Assembly (NCBI GenBank): GCA_026018925.1
Contig: JAKSZU010000006.1
Coordinates: 191,095,449-191,159,448 of the forward strand
Reading direction: 5' to 3'
DNA from: Tupaia tana
Taxonomy: Eukaryota; Chordata; Mammalia; Scandentia; Tupaiidae
DNA length: 64,000 nt
Shown one piece after another: positions 52,430 through 64,000 of the stretch. The position numbers and the translations under genes were made by a program. Each line of letters starts with the position of its first letter. Position 1 is the first letter of the stretch. The notes below the pieces were generated by a model. That model was not told the DNA's origin, did not search any database, and worked only from the letters and a program-made list of their open reading frames with translations.

Positions 52430-54265
52430 TTGAGTAAAGAAATAAGGAGCATAACATTTAGGTCTATTTTAGTTGGTTCAGAAGATTCTCCAGCACTTTG
52501 ACTTGTATAATAAAATCTGTATTAATTTAAGTTGATAACCTCTTACATCTGTGAGTTCTAGACTTTGTGGAAGTTAGAAAAAAGAGACATAAAATAATTT
52601 CAACATTCTTTTATCAAAGAACTGTGAGCTACAAGGGTTGGATTAATGCATTACTACTGTTAAATTATTTGCCTGAGAAGGCCTCTTTACTCATCTACTT
52701 GAGTTCTTGTCCACAAATCATAATTTCCCTTGTGATTCTGCTTTCTTAACAAAATGTGGAGTCATAACCAATCACAGCAGCCATGCTTCCATCAATCACA
52801 GACAGTCTGCCCTTTAAACTGTGCTCATACTTGCAAACACCAAGCTGTCACCAATACAGCTACTTCTCTACCTCATTTACCTGACTTCTGTTTTCTTTTC
52901 TGTTTTCTTTTTCTTTCTGTTCTCCTCTTCCCCACGTAGAGCAAAATCTGCCTTTATTACTGAAGTCACCCCTTTGCTGATGCTAAAGATTGAAATTAGA
53001 CATGTTATGTAACAGACTCTAAGAATACACTTTTTTAAAAAAAATTTTGCCTTGGTTTGTGAGCAGGTTTGACTCTGAAAACAGAATTATATGACGAGGT
53101 TCATATTATTTGCAGTAAATACAATTGTCCCCTCTTTTTGGCATAAGTTATTTGGGAGCATACCATATGTCTGACTAACGTGTGATTTTATCTTCATTGC
53201 TTGTAATGACATTATCTTTTGTTATGGTACATGCATATATATAGTAAGCATTTGATAAATCTTTGCCAAAAACGAAAACAATTCTTGATTTTAGCATTCA
53301 AGAAACACTTTACATAAAATAATGTGGTTTCATAAGTTTAAAACTAATAAAGTGAATTTAAATGATATTTCCAATCATTAAAGTCTAAACTTTACTCATT
53401 TCTACTATAAGTTTCAATGACTTTGTATCTGTCATTGCATCTTTTTTTTTTCCATTCTGCCATTTCCCAATCCAGAACTCCATTTTTTCCTGATGTAGTA
53501 CCAGGGCTTCTTGTAAAAGGGACTACTTTAACATCCCAAGGTGAATTAATACATAAAGGAGCAATTCATAGAACAGAAAATTTGTGGCGATTTGTAAGTG
53601 GGCATTGTACAAGAGGACAGTACAGCCACACATTATTTTAACCTTTTACTCAACAACTCCTCAATGTGTGCTGTCCTAGATATTATTGTGGGAGTCTAAG
53701 ACCAGAAATGGGTAGGCCTAGTACAATTATTTTTCACATGATTCATTTTTCTTTCTTTTTGTGGTAACACCTACTAATATATTGTAACACTGGAATACAC
53801 TTAAATCTGTTCTGCTGGATAATTTTTGATCTACATCATAATACACATTCTTTCTAAGAAGTAAAAAAAGTGCTAAGAATTAGAGCCACTACAGAAGGTT
53901 TCACTGATATTGGAAACTACATTGAAAAAGAACTTAAAGAAATTCACCAATCTTCTGAAATGCTCTTATATCTTACTTTGCTTTCTTTTAGTTAAACAGA
54001 CTTAACTCTGTTAATAATTCTTAACAGAAAGAACTGAACTCGCTGCTTTCTGGCATTAAATATTACCTCTGCAATCATGTCACACAGTGTAACACTGCTA
54101 ACATGTACAAGATGAAAAAATATTAATGCTAAAATAAATGAATGATTATGATAATTTCATTCCGTAAAAGATAAGTTCCATTTAGGCACTTTTTTGCTTT
54201 AATCAGAGCTATCTCTTCAGTACCTAAAACAGTGAAGAGATGAAAAGTCATGATTAGATTAAACC
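52430..54265. other. unassigned, SINE-free sequence
   Basis: No gene recognised. The open frame at 53417-53641 (about 75 codons) has no familiar domain and no conserved gene context. Confidence 0.4.
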
Positions 54266-54269
54266 TGAC

Positions 54270-54445
54270 ATTAGACCAGATACTTACTAAATCCCTTATA
54301 TGCATCATTGCATTTAATACCTATGAGAATGCAAGATAAGCCCTATGGCTTCTATTATAAGGTGAGGTTTAAAGGAGAGCAAATGTCTTTCCCAAACTTA
54401 CACAGTAGTTAGCATGTGACAGAGCAAGAAATGCAATATAAATTG
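54270..54445 (-). mobile_element. MIR fragment
   Basis: CATTTAATACCTATGAGAATG, AAGGTGAGGTTTAAAGGAGAG and CCAAACTTACACAGTAGTTA follow the MIR sequence in antisense. It is one of the oldest elements here. Confidence 0.78.
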
Positions 54446-55040
54446 TGAAAATATTCCCCTACTGAGAGAATAAAATTTACCCAGTTGTTTTTTCTTATGT
54501 AATTTGTATTAAAGTAAAACACAATATTTACATATTCTCATTTCATATCTGTATCAGCATAATCAAAGTGTTACCCACATTAACCAGATGGATAGAGAAC
54601 AAGCTTCCTATTTAATTTCCAGTGCTCTGGGTAGGACAGAATCTGAGTCTCTGTGTAAATTTACAGCTGCTACTTCTTTTTCAGACGGTCTCTTCCCTGC
54701 TGCTATCACCAGCTCTTCCCTGCTCCCATGCCACTGTAGAAAGCTGTGCCTGCTGCTCCTTTTAGATAGTTGATTTATAGTGTCAATTTCAACTCATTTC
54801 TGGCCCACTTACTTTCTCATAACCCTCTGTCCTTTTCTTAGATTCTTTTACACTAGTCTTTCCCTGTGCTTAGAAACAAAGCAGTGTTTTGAAAATTAGC
54901 ACATTATCATTTAAAATACAACTAGTGAAAGTGTTTTAACTCGTTCTGTGCAGTGTCCTACAGCATTCTTCAGTATGACATATTCTTTACAGAGTAAGTA
55001 CGCCATAAACACTTGCTGAAACAATAAATCAGACCGTGAT
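54446..55040. other. unassigned sequence
   Basis: No gene or repeat recognised. The frame at 54588-54773 has no domain. Confidence 0.4.
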
Positions 55041-55047
55041 ACACAAT

Positions 55048-55304
55048 TTTTTTTTTTAATAAAGATTTTTGGTATAGGGCACATACTCTTGCTGGAGACA
55101 CGCAGAGAAACAGAGAGACAGAAAGCAAAAAAATCACCTCCCAAGGGGACAGCCACACCAAAATACCTCCTCCTTCATTCTCCTTTTGGGGTTTTGGGTA
55201 TGCTTGCACATGTACCTGGTGTGAATTACAAGCTGCCAGGTCTGGGGCTTGTAGGTGGCCACATGGAAATCCAGCACCTTAATAGCTATGCCACCTGTTG
55301 GCCT
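55048..55304 (-). mobile_element. tRNA-derived SINE, group B
   Basis: An antisense copy with GGTATAGGGCACATACTCTTG, CACCTCCCAAGGGGACAGCC and a head ending CACCTGTTGGCC. Confidence 0.83.
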
Positions 55305-55521
55305 AGTGTTACATATTTTTTTTAATTGTCAACAGGCAAGCATGTAAACCAATTAAAGAAAGAAAGCAATAAAATAATTATTAATAATAACTACAAAGTA
55401 ACATATGTGTATTAGTTTATCTGGGTCTCTTTAATCTACAATATAATGTTTTCCATGAGTATAAATCCTCTTCTTTTCACCTCTTAAATTATATAATAGT
55501 TTTTAAATATATCTACAAACT

Positions 55522-55758
55522 CCTTTTTTTTTTTAAGATTTTTTCCATAGGGCACATGCACTTGCCAGTGACAGAGAAAATGAGAGAGGAAAAGTGAGAA
55601 ATCATCCCCTGAGGGAATTGCCATTTGACAATCCCTTCTCTTTCATTCTCTTCTAGATATTGTGGATACACATGCACACAAACCTGGCAAGATTTTTAAG
55701 TTGCAATCAACAATGTAGGAATCCAGCTTCTTAGCCACCATTACACCTGCTGTCATCA
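55522..55758 (-). mobile_element. tRNA-derived SINE, group B
   Basis: An antisense copy with TTTCCATAGGGCACATGCAC and CATCCCCTGAGGGAATTGCC. The T-stem half of the head is deleted. Confidence 0.78.
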
Positions 55759-55799
55759 CCCCACCTTTTAAGTTAGATGTCCTTTATTATCAGCCCCTG

Positions 55800-56265
55800 T
55801 TCATGTCATGTTATAATTAGAGCAACTGCCTCCTAGCTCATTGTCTGTCTTAACTCTTCCCCTCCTTTTAGATGTCAAACTGACTTTTTTTTTTTTTTTT
55901 TGCTATAGGGCTCATGCACTCGCCAGAAAGAGAGAGAGAAAGCGAGAAATCACCCCCCAGGGAGGAGGGCCACACCTCAATCCCTTCTCCTCCATTCTCC
56001 TCTCAGGATCTTAGCACACCCACATACATGCCCAGTGTGAGTTTAAGCCACCAAGTCCGGGACTCAAACCGCAGTTGACTACATGGGAGTCCAACGACAT
56101 AGCCATTACGCCAACTGTTGGCCCCTCAAACTGACTTTTATAAAAAGGAAATATTAGCCTGAAATTCACTTGCTTGTCTTTCAATAACTCCTCAATTTTC
56201 TAAAAGGTAAAATCTAATTGTGCAGGCATAGTATATATGACCTTTGTGCAGTCCAAGTCTTTGTT
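55800..56265 (+). mobile_element. L2 fragment split by a SINE
   Basis: ACTGCCTCCTAGCTCATTGT (before) and TCAATAACTCCTCAATTTTC, AAAGGTAAAATCTAATTG (after) follow the L2 order. The group A SINE at 55889-56125 separates them. Confidence 0.6.
55889..56125 (-). mobile_element. tRNA-derived SINE, group A, inside L2
   Basis: An antisense copy. The 14-base duplication TCAAACTGACTTTT is at 55875-55888 and 56126-56139. The GGAGAGG segment at its 3' end is missing, so the T run joins GCTATAGGG directly. Confidence 0.92.
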
Positions 56266-56463
56266 AACCCCTGCTTCTATTTGCCCCTAGGTACACTACA
56301 CTCTAGCTGCAGGAAAATGCACTGTGAAGTTGATGAGATTCACCTTGCTCACCTGCTGCTTTATAAACAGAACTAGCCTCAGTATAAAATATCTTTTTAT
56401 ACTGAAGGAGATACTTGAAGTATAATATTTCTATTTCACTGCTGGCTAGTCATGCAATGAAAC

Positions 56464-56500
56464 TTTTTAAAAAATTGATATAGGAGAAGTGCACTTGCTG

Positions 56501-56542
<42 letters not shown>

Positions 56543-56740
56543 ACACTAAAGTGAGAAAGCACCCCCATGGAGAGGATGGCTACATCACTATTCCTTTTCC
56601 TCCATTCTTCTCCCATTTTTCTCTCAAGATTTTGGGCAAGCATGGATGCCCATGTGTTTCTCGAGCCTCTGAGTTCAGCACTCAAACTGCTGAGTCGACC
56701 ATCTGGGATCCAGCGGTCTTAACCAACATGCCAGCAGCCT
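56464..56740 (-). mobile_element. tRNA-derived SINE, group B, with (GA)n expansion
   Basis: An antisense copy with (GA)n at 56500-56543, CACCCCCATGGAGAGGATGG and a head ending CAACATGCCAGCAGCC. The body has a short internal duplication (TTCTCCCATTTTTCTCTC). Confidence 0.75.
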
Positions 56741-56859
56741 GGAAAAACTCTTTCTTGCTTCAAATCAGTAACATGGTGATTGGTGTTCATGTCCATGAGG
56801 CAACAGACACCTCATGAGTGGTGACGCTCCTTATGCCTATATTTTGTGTCCTCTGCTGA

Positions 56860-57295
56860 CACCTGTTTCTCCAGATGCTGCCACTCACCTGGCTAATTCC
56901 TCCATATTGTTCGAAATGAAGTCCAGATAACAACTCCTCACAGTATTCTTTTAGCTATGGTCTAGATGTACATCCCATGTACTCCTTCTCAATCTTGTAC
57001 TAACAATACCATCACTCTTAATCAGCAGTACCTATATTTGAGACTCAACTATGTAGAAGGTGTGTGCTAAGTTTTGGAATGCGCAATACAGTGGGCAAAT
57101 GAAACAGATGCCCACACTACTTGTTTTCACTGAGTTCAAGGTTGATATAGGAAGATTATTGCATTTGGCTATATCCATCCACTAGGCAGTGGGCTCCTGA
57201 AGAAATGGGACCTGCCTTTCATTCCTATATCCCTAGCGACCTTGACATATGATAGTAAGTGCTCATTGGTGAATAAACTCCCCCTATCCTGTATG
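56860..57295 (+). mobile_element. L2 fragment with 3' end
   Basis: CTCACCTGGCTAATTCCTCC opens it, and AGGCAGTGGGCTCCTGAAGA, TATCCCTAGCGACCTTGAC and GTAAGTGCTCATTGGTGAATAAA close it. These are L2 3' landmarks in order. The middle (57030-57150) may be a separate old repeat. Confidence 0.7.
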
Positions 57296-57299
57296 GAGT

Positions 57300-58170
57300 A
57301 GTCTCTGTCTGTTCATTTTCAGTACTTCAAGTTCACAGTGAAGCATATTTCATTTTGAAAGATTACCCCAGGTGCACATTGTGAAAGAGAATTGCATACA
57401 AAGCTTATTTTTCTCCTTTCCAATTACATTCTTTCTGCTTATTTCAAAGTTTGTTACACGATGTGACCAAAGGCTACAAATGATAAGAAATTGCTTAAAC
57501 TCAAACAAGTTGATATTTTGGGCTACTATCCTCAATAGAAAAAAAAATGACTAGGGAATAAAGTTGTTAATGATGAAAGAATCTCCATGGAGCTCACTAA
57601 AATATTACTAAAAATTGAATTACATTATTTCATATCCAAAGTGTTGACAGGAATTGTTTCTTCTTTGATTTGACTTGTTAACTACATGACACAAATATAT
57701 TCATGTGAGGCTCAATGCAGCTATTTATTCTGTTTTCAGAACTGACTAATAAAATATATCGCTTTAAATAATTTTCCTCTAAGAAGTCTGAGCTACCACA
57801 GGAATAAAATTTTAAGCAACTTCCATGGATAGCACTTGCTGTATTCCTCATTTTATATAAATTAGCTTAAATATTGGCACAATTTTATAAATATTTTATA
57901 TCTAATGTCAACATTTCAGGCACTGTAATGAATTTCTCTCCCTTCTAATAGACTCCTTCCAAATACGAAATGTAAATAATTTCCTGAATTAATCACTTAT
58001 GTCTTGATGAATTTCCAAGTGATCTTCTTGCACAACAATGAAAATTTTACTCTCTTCTTTATTTATTAGCTTAAATCCCTTGGAGATACTAATGCACCTC
58101 CTGACTTTTCAATTCACATAACTTAATGTTCAAGGCATCATTTCTTTCCTTACTATTACTGCTAAATAAA
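57300..58170. other. unassigned SINE-free sequence
   Basis: AT-rich, complex and non-coding. Part of a SINE-free stretch from 56741 to 59297. Confidence 0.4.
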
Positions 58171-58174
58171 TACT

Positions 58175-58249
58175 AGGTCATCAGAAAAGTCATGACATAT
58201 TTTTCTGTTTTTCTACACAAAAATGTGTCATGGCTCTTTAGATAACCCA
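58175..58249. mobile_element. palindromic mariner-like MITE, copy 2
   Basis: Two arms that are inverse complements over about 30 bases: GGTCATCAGAAAAGTCATGA on the left and the complement of GGGTTATCTAAAGAGCCATG on the right. They meet around a short T/A-rich loop. A TA lies at the left edge (58174-58175). Same pattern as 6865-6942. Confidence 0.72.
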
Positions 58250-58439
58250 ATATATATACCTACGGACTTCAGTATGCTTTTCATATATGTGTACTAGCTA
58301 TACTGCTATTATCTGTCTAGATTTGAAAATATGATATGTACAAAAACATTACATTGGCATTTTTATATGAGATTGTGGAAATATTTAGATTATCTATTTA
58401 TGTGTCTATATTATATATTTATATTGATAAATAAATCCA

Positions 58440-59060
58440 TGAACTACACACAAAGAACCATTGAGGGAGGAAGCATATAAAAATCTATTTAACCATTGTT
58501 CAATGGCATTATTTATAGATGTTGTCAATTGGTTATTTTATCTAGAATGTGCAATAAAATGGGAAAATATTAAGTTAATGGATTCAATAACAAGCACATT
58601 ATTATCAGAGCTGTTGTGTGAGTTCTGCAGCCCTAAAGATTATAGCTGAGCAGGAGAACAGGAAAAAAGTAGATCATCCATTACATTGAGCAGTTAATGA
58701 TATTTTATTGCATTATTTATCAAATACTCTGGATGTTATTTGTAGCTGCAAGCTTGACCTTAGCTAATCATAATTTGATGAATGTGTATATCACAAAGGC
58801 TCTATGACAAAATGCTCTATTGTTTTACGAAGCAGGAACATGAGCTAGTATTATGAAATTCAGTAAGTATAGTTTCAAGATATTAATGCTTAGACACTTA
58901 TGTGCAAGACAGAATAGATGCTTATAATTCAGACACGGCTGTTGAAATTTCTTCCTCCTTCACTAATATAAATATTCAAGCCATCTATCTTAAATGATTC
59001 CTGCAAAGCAGTTTTATAAATGCAGCAGAAAGACTATAATGATAATATATTATTAATATA
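58440..59060. promoter_or_regulatory. candidate conserved noncoding element
   Basis: Complex, repeat-free and non-coding. It includes an inverted SOX-type motif (ATTGTTCAATGG), CAATTGG and several TAAT cores, plus less AT-rich islands around 58600-58660. Conservation is inferred only. Confidence 0.3.
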
Positions 59061-59294
59061 TTAGAGTTCTCATTCTATCAGGAAGGTGTGAAAAAAAGTC
59101 AGAAGCTGTTCACAATGTTATTTAGGCATTTCTATTTAGTTGGATTTGAAATATATATTTTGGAAAGAGACTATAAATTCAATAAATAAACTAATACTTA
59201 ATGTATAATTTTAATTCTGTTATACATTAAGTATAATTTTAATTCTATTATCTTTCTAGAAAAGAAAATTCACCATGACATTTATTTCATATTG

Positions 59295-59297
<3 letters not shown>

Positions 59298-59328
<31 letters not shown>

Positions 59329-59511
59329 TTTTTGCTATAGGTACATGTGCTTGCCAGGGAGAGAGTAGTGAGAAACCACTCCCCAGGGAGATGGCTATGT
59401 CAGAATCCCTTCTCCTCCATTCTTCTCTTGGGGTTTTGGACATGCACACATACATGCCTGGCACGACTTTCAAGTTACCTGGTCTGGGCTTGAACTGTGC
59501 AGCTGGCCATT
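59298..59511 (-). mobile_element. tRNA-derived SINE, group B, 5'-truncated
   Basis: An antisense copy with a run of about 28 Ts, TTTTTGCTATAGGTACATG and CACTCCCCAGGGAGATGGC. The head stops at GCCAT, where a group D copy begins. Confidence 0.8.
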
Positions 59512-59668
59512 GAGGAAGGAGAAAGAGAGACTCGACAGATCCCACCACAGTCTTCCAGCCAGCCAGGAATGTATTCAGGTCAACAGAGGATCTGAACCCC
59601 ATGCCTTCCCGTATGGCTCCAGTATTGTGTAGTGGTAGCCTACCCTGTGCACCACCGTGGCTAACCCA
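59512..59668 (-). mobile_element. SINE-like repeat, group D, abutting the previous SINE
   Basis: GAGGAAGGAGAAAGAGAGAC, then CCAGCCAGCCAGGAATGTAT, ATTCAGGTCAACAGAGGATC and GTATGGCTCCAGTATTGTG. The match to 14940-15070 is in order. Confidence 0.6.
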
Positions 59669-59957
59669 AGAATACAACTTAAAACATTTCTTAGATAGCA
59701 AATCATGCATGTTACTTTATATATAGTCCAACTAAATTTATTACAGAAGGAAGTAATCACCTCCAAATTAAGAGCTTGTTCGCCTGAACCACACTGCCTG
59801 CCAATGAAACTTGATCATTTGCAAACTCCTTGGCTTCTTTTCTGATCATTGATTCCATTTTTTTTCCTTCTAGTATATGAAAAGAACTTGGGAATTATGA
59901 GGTAAATCTCCCTAAAGCTAAGTATAATATCAAACTGTTTTATTTTAAAACTTGTTC

Positions 59958-60112
59958 TGTCCATAATCTCAGGAAGAGGATGGAGGATAAATGATTGTTA
60001 CCTGGTCATACCACCCCGGGGAGTGAGATTTCTCACTTTCCCTCTCACTGTCTTTCTCTGTCACTCCAGTGAGTGTACTGACCCCGTGCCAAAACCTAAG
60101 GAAAAAAAAGTT
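59958..60112 (+). mobile_element. 5'-truncated SINE, group B
   Basis: Only the body and 3' part remain: AGGAAGAGGATGGAGGATAA, CCACCCCGGGGAGTGAGATT, CT-rich stretch, A tail. The tRNA-like head is absent. Confidence 0.75.
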
Positions 60113-60387
60113 AAAATGTTCAAATACACACATAAACATATAAATTAAAACAAAGCTTTGAAGGTCAGTTTCCTAAGGAGAAACATACTTAATTTTCTAG
60201 ATTTTTGGAAGTTAATCTAAATATTACTGATTTAACCTTATTTTCCATATAGTTCAATTATGTAGTAAATGTTTTCTAAATGTATGTGTATTTGAAAGAA
60301 TGAATGCTTTCATTTATTTTTCAGAGATTCCTTTACAAAACACCATTTAGTGAAAAGTCACAGAAGCTCATAGAAAAACTCTAAATT

Positions 60388-60655
60388 GGGACTAGCAGTT
60401 AGTGTAATGGCTATGTCGCTGAACTCCCATGTAGCTGACCGTGGTTCGAGTCTCGGACCCCATGGCTTAAACTCACGCCGGGCGCGTGTGTGTGCGTGCC
60501 CAAGATCCTGAGAGGAGAATGGAGAAGGGATTGCACCATGGCCATCCACCCTGGGAGGTGATTTCTCGCTTTCTGTCTCTCTGTCTCTGTCTGTCCTTCT
60601 GGCTAGGGCACACGCACTATAGCAAAAACCTCTCCAAAAATAAAATAAAATAAAG
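60388..60655 (+). mobile_element. tRNA-derived SINE, group A
   Basis: A full-length sense copy with a (TAAAA)n tail. The 16-base duplication AGAAAAACTCTAA(A/G)TT is at 60372-60387 and 60656-60671. Confidence 0.93.
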
Positions 60656-60674
60656 AGAAAAACTCTAAGTTATT

Positions 60675-61205
60675 CCTGTATAAAACATCATTTCTATCAC
60701 TTCTAAATTATAATATCCATAGTACTTGAAGTAAAAATTTTATATATCTGAGGTATTTTTTTGTTTGTTTGTTTTGTTTTGTTTGGAAACAATACAAAGG
60801 ATCATGCAATCCCAAATATAATTTCAGAGTTAAGAAAATTGAAGTTGGGAAAGATAAAACAATTTTTTCCAATTAAATATAATTAGCAAACTCAAATTGG
60901 GACTAAAGTGCTTTGTTTCATATTACTTGTTAAATAGGGATTATATTAGTAAGCATCATCTACTCAAATCATTAATTCATTTCCTTCCACAGGTATGGCA
61001 CACTCTCTTGTTCACCTAAGGTCAGTCTTCCCCTTCTGATGAAAAGGGGAATTTATTTTCTTGGCAACATACTTAGCCTTAGAAGATGTTTTAATCCCTG
61101 AATCTGGGGTTGGCGCTGCTGTTCCTCCAGAATGTGCAAAGAATGATGCTGGCTGTCAAGCTGATTAGCCATAAGCACTTAGTGCCTCAGAATCATGAGA
61201 TGGTC
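60675..61205. other. unassigned sequence
   Basis: No gene or repeat recognised. The (TTTG)n run at 60760-60784 is a simple repeat. Confidence 0.4.
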
Positions 61206-61222
61206 CTGCTCCGTGACACACC

Positions 61223-63840
61223 ATTAGCTAGACTAATTAAGAAGGGAGAAAGGAACCAGATAAATCAAATTTGCAATGAAACAGGCAATATTACAACAGA
61301 CATAACAGAAATACAGAACATCATTAGAGGATACTATGAGCAACTATATGCCAACAAACAAGAAAGCCTAGATGAGATGAACAAATTACTGGACACATAT
61401 AATTTACCAAGATAACTAAGAGGACGTAGAAAGCCTGAATAGACCCCTAACGAACAATGATATTGAATCAGTATAAATAACCTCCCAACTAAGAAAAGGG
61501 GAAGTGTGACTTTTTAGTTAGACATATCATCTCCCCAAACCAACTTTGTTCCACAAGTTTACTCATACAGGTCCAGATGGCTTCACTTGTGTATTCCACA
61601 AAATTTTTAAAGGAGAGTTAAATTCCATTCCACTCAAGTTATTTCTAAAGATCCAAAAAGAAGGAATCCTTCCAAATTCATTTTATGAAGCTTCCATCAC
61701 CCTCATCCCAAGAACAGACAAAGACATGACAAGGAAGAAAAACTACAGACCAATATATCTGCTAAAAATCGATGCAAAAAATCTCAACAAGATATTAGTG
61801 AATCATATCCAACAACATATCAAAAAGACTATACATTATGACCAGGTAAGCTTTATTCCAGGGCTGCAACGGTATTTCAATGAATTCAAACCATAAATGT
61901 ATTACACTATATTAAGAGAAAAAAAATGGTAAAAACCATGTGATTACATCAATAAATGCAGAAAAATTTGATAAAATACATCCCTTCATGATTAAGAATA
62001 TCAGCAAAATCAGCATAGATGAGTAATATCTCAACACAATAAAAGCCACCTATGAAAACTCCATAGCTAACATCACACTGAATGGTACAAGACAAGGCTG
62101 CTCATTTTCTCTAATCCTTTCCAATACAGTACTGGAAGTCTTAGCCAATGCAATCACAAAAGAGAATAAAATAAAGGCATTAAAACAGGGAAAGAAGAGG
62201 AGAAATTATCTCTATTTGCAGATGATATGATTGTATACAAATAAAATCCAAGGGTATCTACAAAAATCTCCTGGAAGTAAAAAATGAACACAATGATATG
62301 GCAGGATTCGAAATCAAAATACAAAAATCTATAGCATTTCTATATATACGAACAAGTAGTAGGCTGAGGTAGAATTGAAGAGAGTAATCCCATTTACCAT
62401 AGCCATGAAACATATAAGAGACCTAGTAATAAACCAAACCAAAGAAATCAAAGACCTCTACAAGGAAAACTGCAAAAATGTAAAAAAAGAAATTGAAAAT
62501 GACACAAAATGTGGAAGGATATCCCATATTCCTGGATTGGAAGAATATAATCTAAATGGAAATTCCACCCAACTTAATGTACATATTTAACACAATTACA
62601 CTCAAATTACAAAAGACATTCTTTATAGATCTAGAAAAGACATTCACAGAACTGGTGTGTAATCATTAAAGACACTCTATCGACAAAGCAATCCTGCACA
62701 AGAGGAGTGGAGTAAGAGGCATCTCACTCCCTGATCCCAAAATGTATTACAAAGTGTGATAACCAAAACAGCATGTTATTGGCACAAAAACAGACATGTG
62801 GATCAATGGAACAGAAGAGAGACCCCAGAGATAAACCCCAAAACATATAGCCAACTGATTTTTGATAGAGGGCACCAGTCAATCCAGTGAGAGAAAGAAA
62901 ACCTCTTTAGCAAATGGTGCTGTAAAAACTGAGTAATCTACCTGCAGAAAGATGAATCTGGACCCCTATCTCTCACCATTGATAAAAATCAGATCAAAGT
63001 GGATCAAAGATCTAAACCTAAGATCTCAAATCATAAAACTACTGGTGGAAAACATTGAAGAAATTCTGAGAGACCTCAGAATAGGCAAAAAGACTTCTTA
63101 AATAAGACCCTCAAAGCACAATCAATAATCCCCAAAATAGAGAAGTCAGATCACATCAGATTAAGAAGTTTCTTCACAGCAAAGGGCCCAGTATTAGTGT
63201 AAATCAACATTCCTCAGATTGGGAGAATATTTTTATAAACTATGTCTCAGATAAGGGACTGATAACCAGAATACACTGGGAACTCAAGTGGCTTACCTGA
63301 AAAAATATTTTATCAAACCAATTAAAAGACGGTAAAATGAGGTGAACAAACAACTCTCTAAGGAAGAAATTAACAGCCAAAAAGCATATGAAAAAATGCT
63401 CAACATTCCTCACCATAAGGGAGATACAGATCAAAACTTGAATGAAATACCATCTAACCCCAGTAAGAATGGCTAAGATTAAAAATACAATAAAAGATTA
63501 GTGCCGGCAAGGCTGTGCTTAAAAACGAAGTCTTCTACACTGTGGTGGGAATGTAAATTAGTCTAGGCACTGTGGAGAATGATATAGTCATTCCTCAAAG
63601 ATCTACAAATAGATATGATCCATATGATCCAGCAATTCAACTCCTGGGTATCTACCCAAAGGATAGGAGAAACTCAGTCAGAAAACTGCTTGTGCATCTA
63701 CGTTTATTGCAGCATTATTCACAACTGATAAGACATGGAACCAATCCAAATGTCCACAGACAGATGAATGGATTGAAAAAGTGTGGCACATATACTCTAG
63801 GGAATACTACTCAGCCATAAAAAAACAAGACCCTGGCTTT
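61223..63840 (+). pseudogene. decayed L1 ORF2 (reverse transcriptase to C-terminus)
   Basis: ORF2p carries the L1 reverse transcriptase. This copy begins 5'-truncated at [10 protein letters not shown] (61223), about where the endonuclease fragment of the young L1 ends. Several RT landmarks can be read across frame changes: GPDGFT (61570), the LIPRTDKD stretch (61702) and the catalytic FADDM motif (62218-62232). The C-terminal WHIYS region is at 63782. Many stops and frameshifts are present, and the longest open stretch is 116 codons. It is clearly older than the L1 at 30.9 kb. Confidence 0.9.
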
Positions 63841-64000
63841 TGATAGAAAGTGGATGAATATGGAAGATTTACTGCTGAGTGAAGCGAGCCAGGCTTTGAG
63901 AGAGAGACATGGTTTGTGTACACTTAATATATACTGTCTGTCTACACTCTATGGCAGAAACTGAAAGATTAGAGGATATAGAAGCATGGAAAATGGTTAT
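63841..64000 (+). mobile_element. end of L1 ORF2 and start of 3' UTR, cut by the window edge
   Basis: The sequence is parallel to 33432-33560 of the young L1 (GTGGATGAATATGGAAGATT, GCCAGGCTTTGAGAGAGAGA). The poly-A end lies outside the window. Confidence 0.85.

Noticed and set aside
59282..59710. A 142-codon minus-strand frame
   Set aside because: It spans the fused group D and group B SINEs and ends in a poly-lysine run from the T tract.
61546..61896. A host reverse-transcriptase-like gene
   Set aside because: The order of motifs and the alignment with the L1 at 30.9-33.8 kb identify it as a degraded L1 ORF2 with many stops.

Overview
This window is AT-rich nuclear DNA from a placental mammal, and I see no host protein-coding, rRNA or functional tRNA gene in it. 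It is intergenic or deep-intronic sequence shaped almost entirely by retrotransposons. The evidence is eutherian-type L1 fragments, more than 50 tRNA-derived SINEs, ERVL/MaLR-type LTR remnants, decayed L2 and MIR fragments, and abundant (CA)n, (GA)n and (TA)n microsatellites. Nearly all open frames are translations of SINEs, microsatellites or L1. No 7SL-derived SINE (Alu, B1, Tu type) was seen, which argues against a simian primate, rodent or tree shrew. The dominant SINE, with head GGGACCAGCAGTTAGCGTAATGG and a roughly 250-base body, is not one I can name with certainty. A colugo or another order with tRNA-type SINEs is possible, but this is a guess.

Layout. 0-5 kb: mixed SINEs over probable old antisense L1. 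5-8 kb: SINEs, microsatellites, a palindromic MITE and one half of a 106-base duplication. 8.1-10.3 kb: SINE-free and a candidate conserved noncoding block. 10.8-15.6 kb: mosaic of old L1 fragments with nested insertions. 16-25.4 kb: dense SINEs, one LTR and one old L1 ORF2. 25.4-29.05 kb: the longest SINE-free stretch. 29.6-33.9 kb: an old L1 3' end, then a young L1 with a 5' inversion and an 18-base target-site duplication, itself hit by a younger SINE. 34-47.6 kb: SINEs over LTR, L2 and MIR relics. 47.9-48.3 kb: solo MaLR LTR. 49.5-52.4 kb: an L1 promoter plus ORF1 fragment abutting an antisense L1 fragment. 52.4-59.3 kb: mostly unique sequence with a MIR, L2 pieces and a second MITE. 61.2-64 kb: a decayed L1 ORF2 that runs off the window.

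The SINE subfamilies give a relative timetable. Group A copies are CpG-rich, with clear target-site duplications, and are the youngest. Groups B and E are older versions with the same body. Group C has the same tRNA-like head on a short tail. Group D is a separate, more decayed family. These letters are working names made here. The window shows no gene cluster or new molecular system. The most notable items are the twin-primed L1, the CpG-rich SINE family, the palindromic MITE pair, the 106-base duplication, the L1 monomeric promoter remnant and the SINE-free candidate regulatory blocks.
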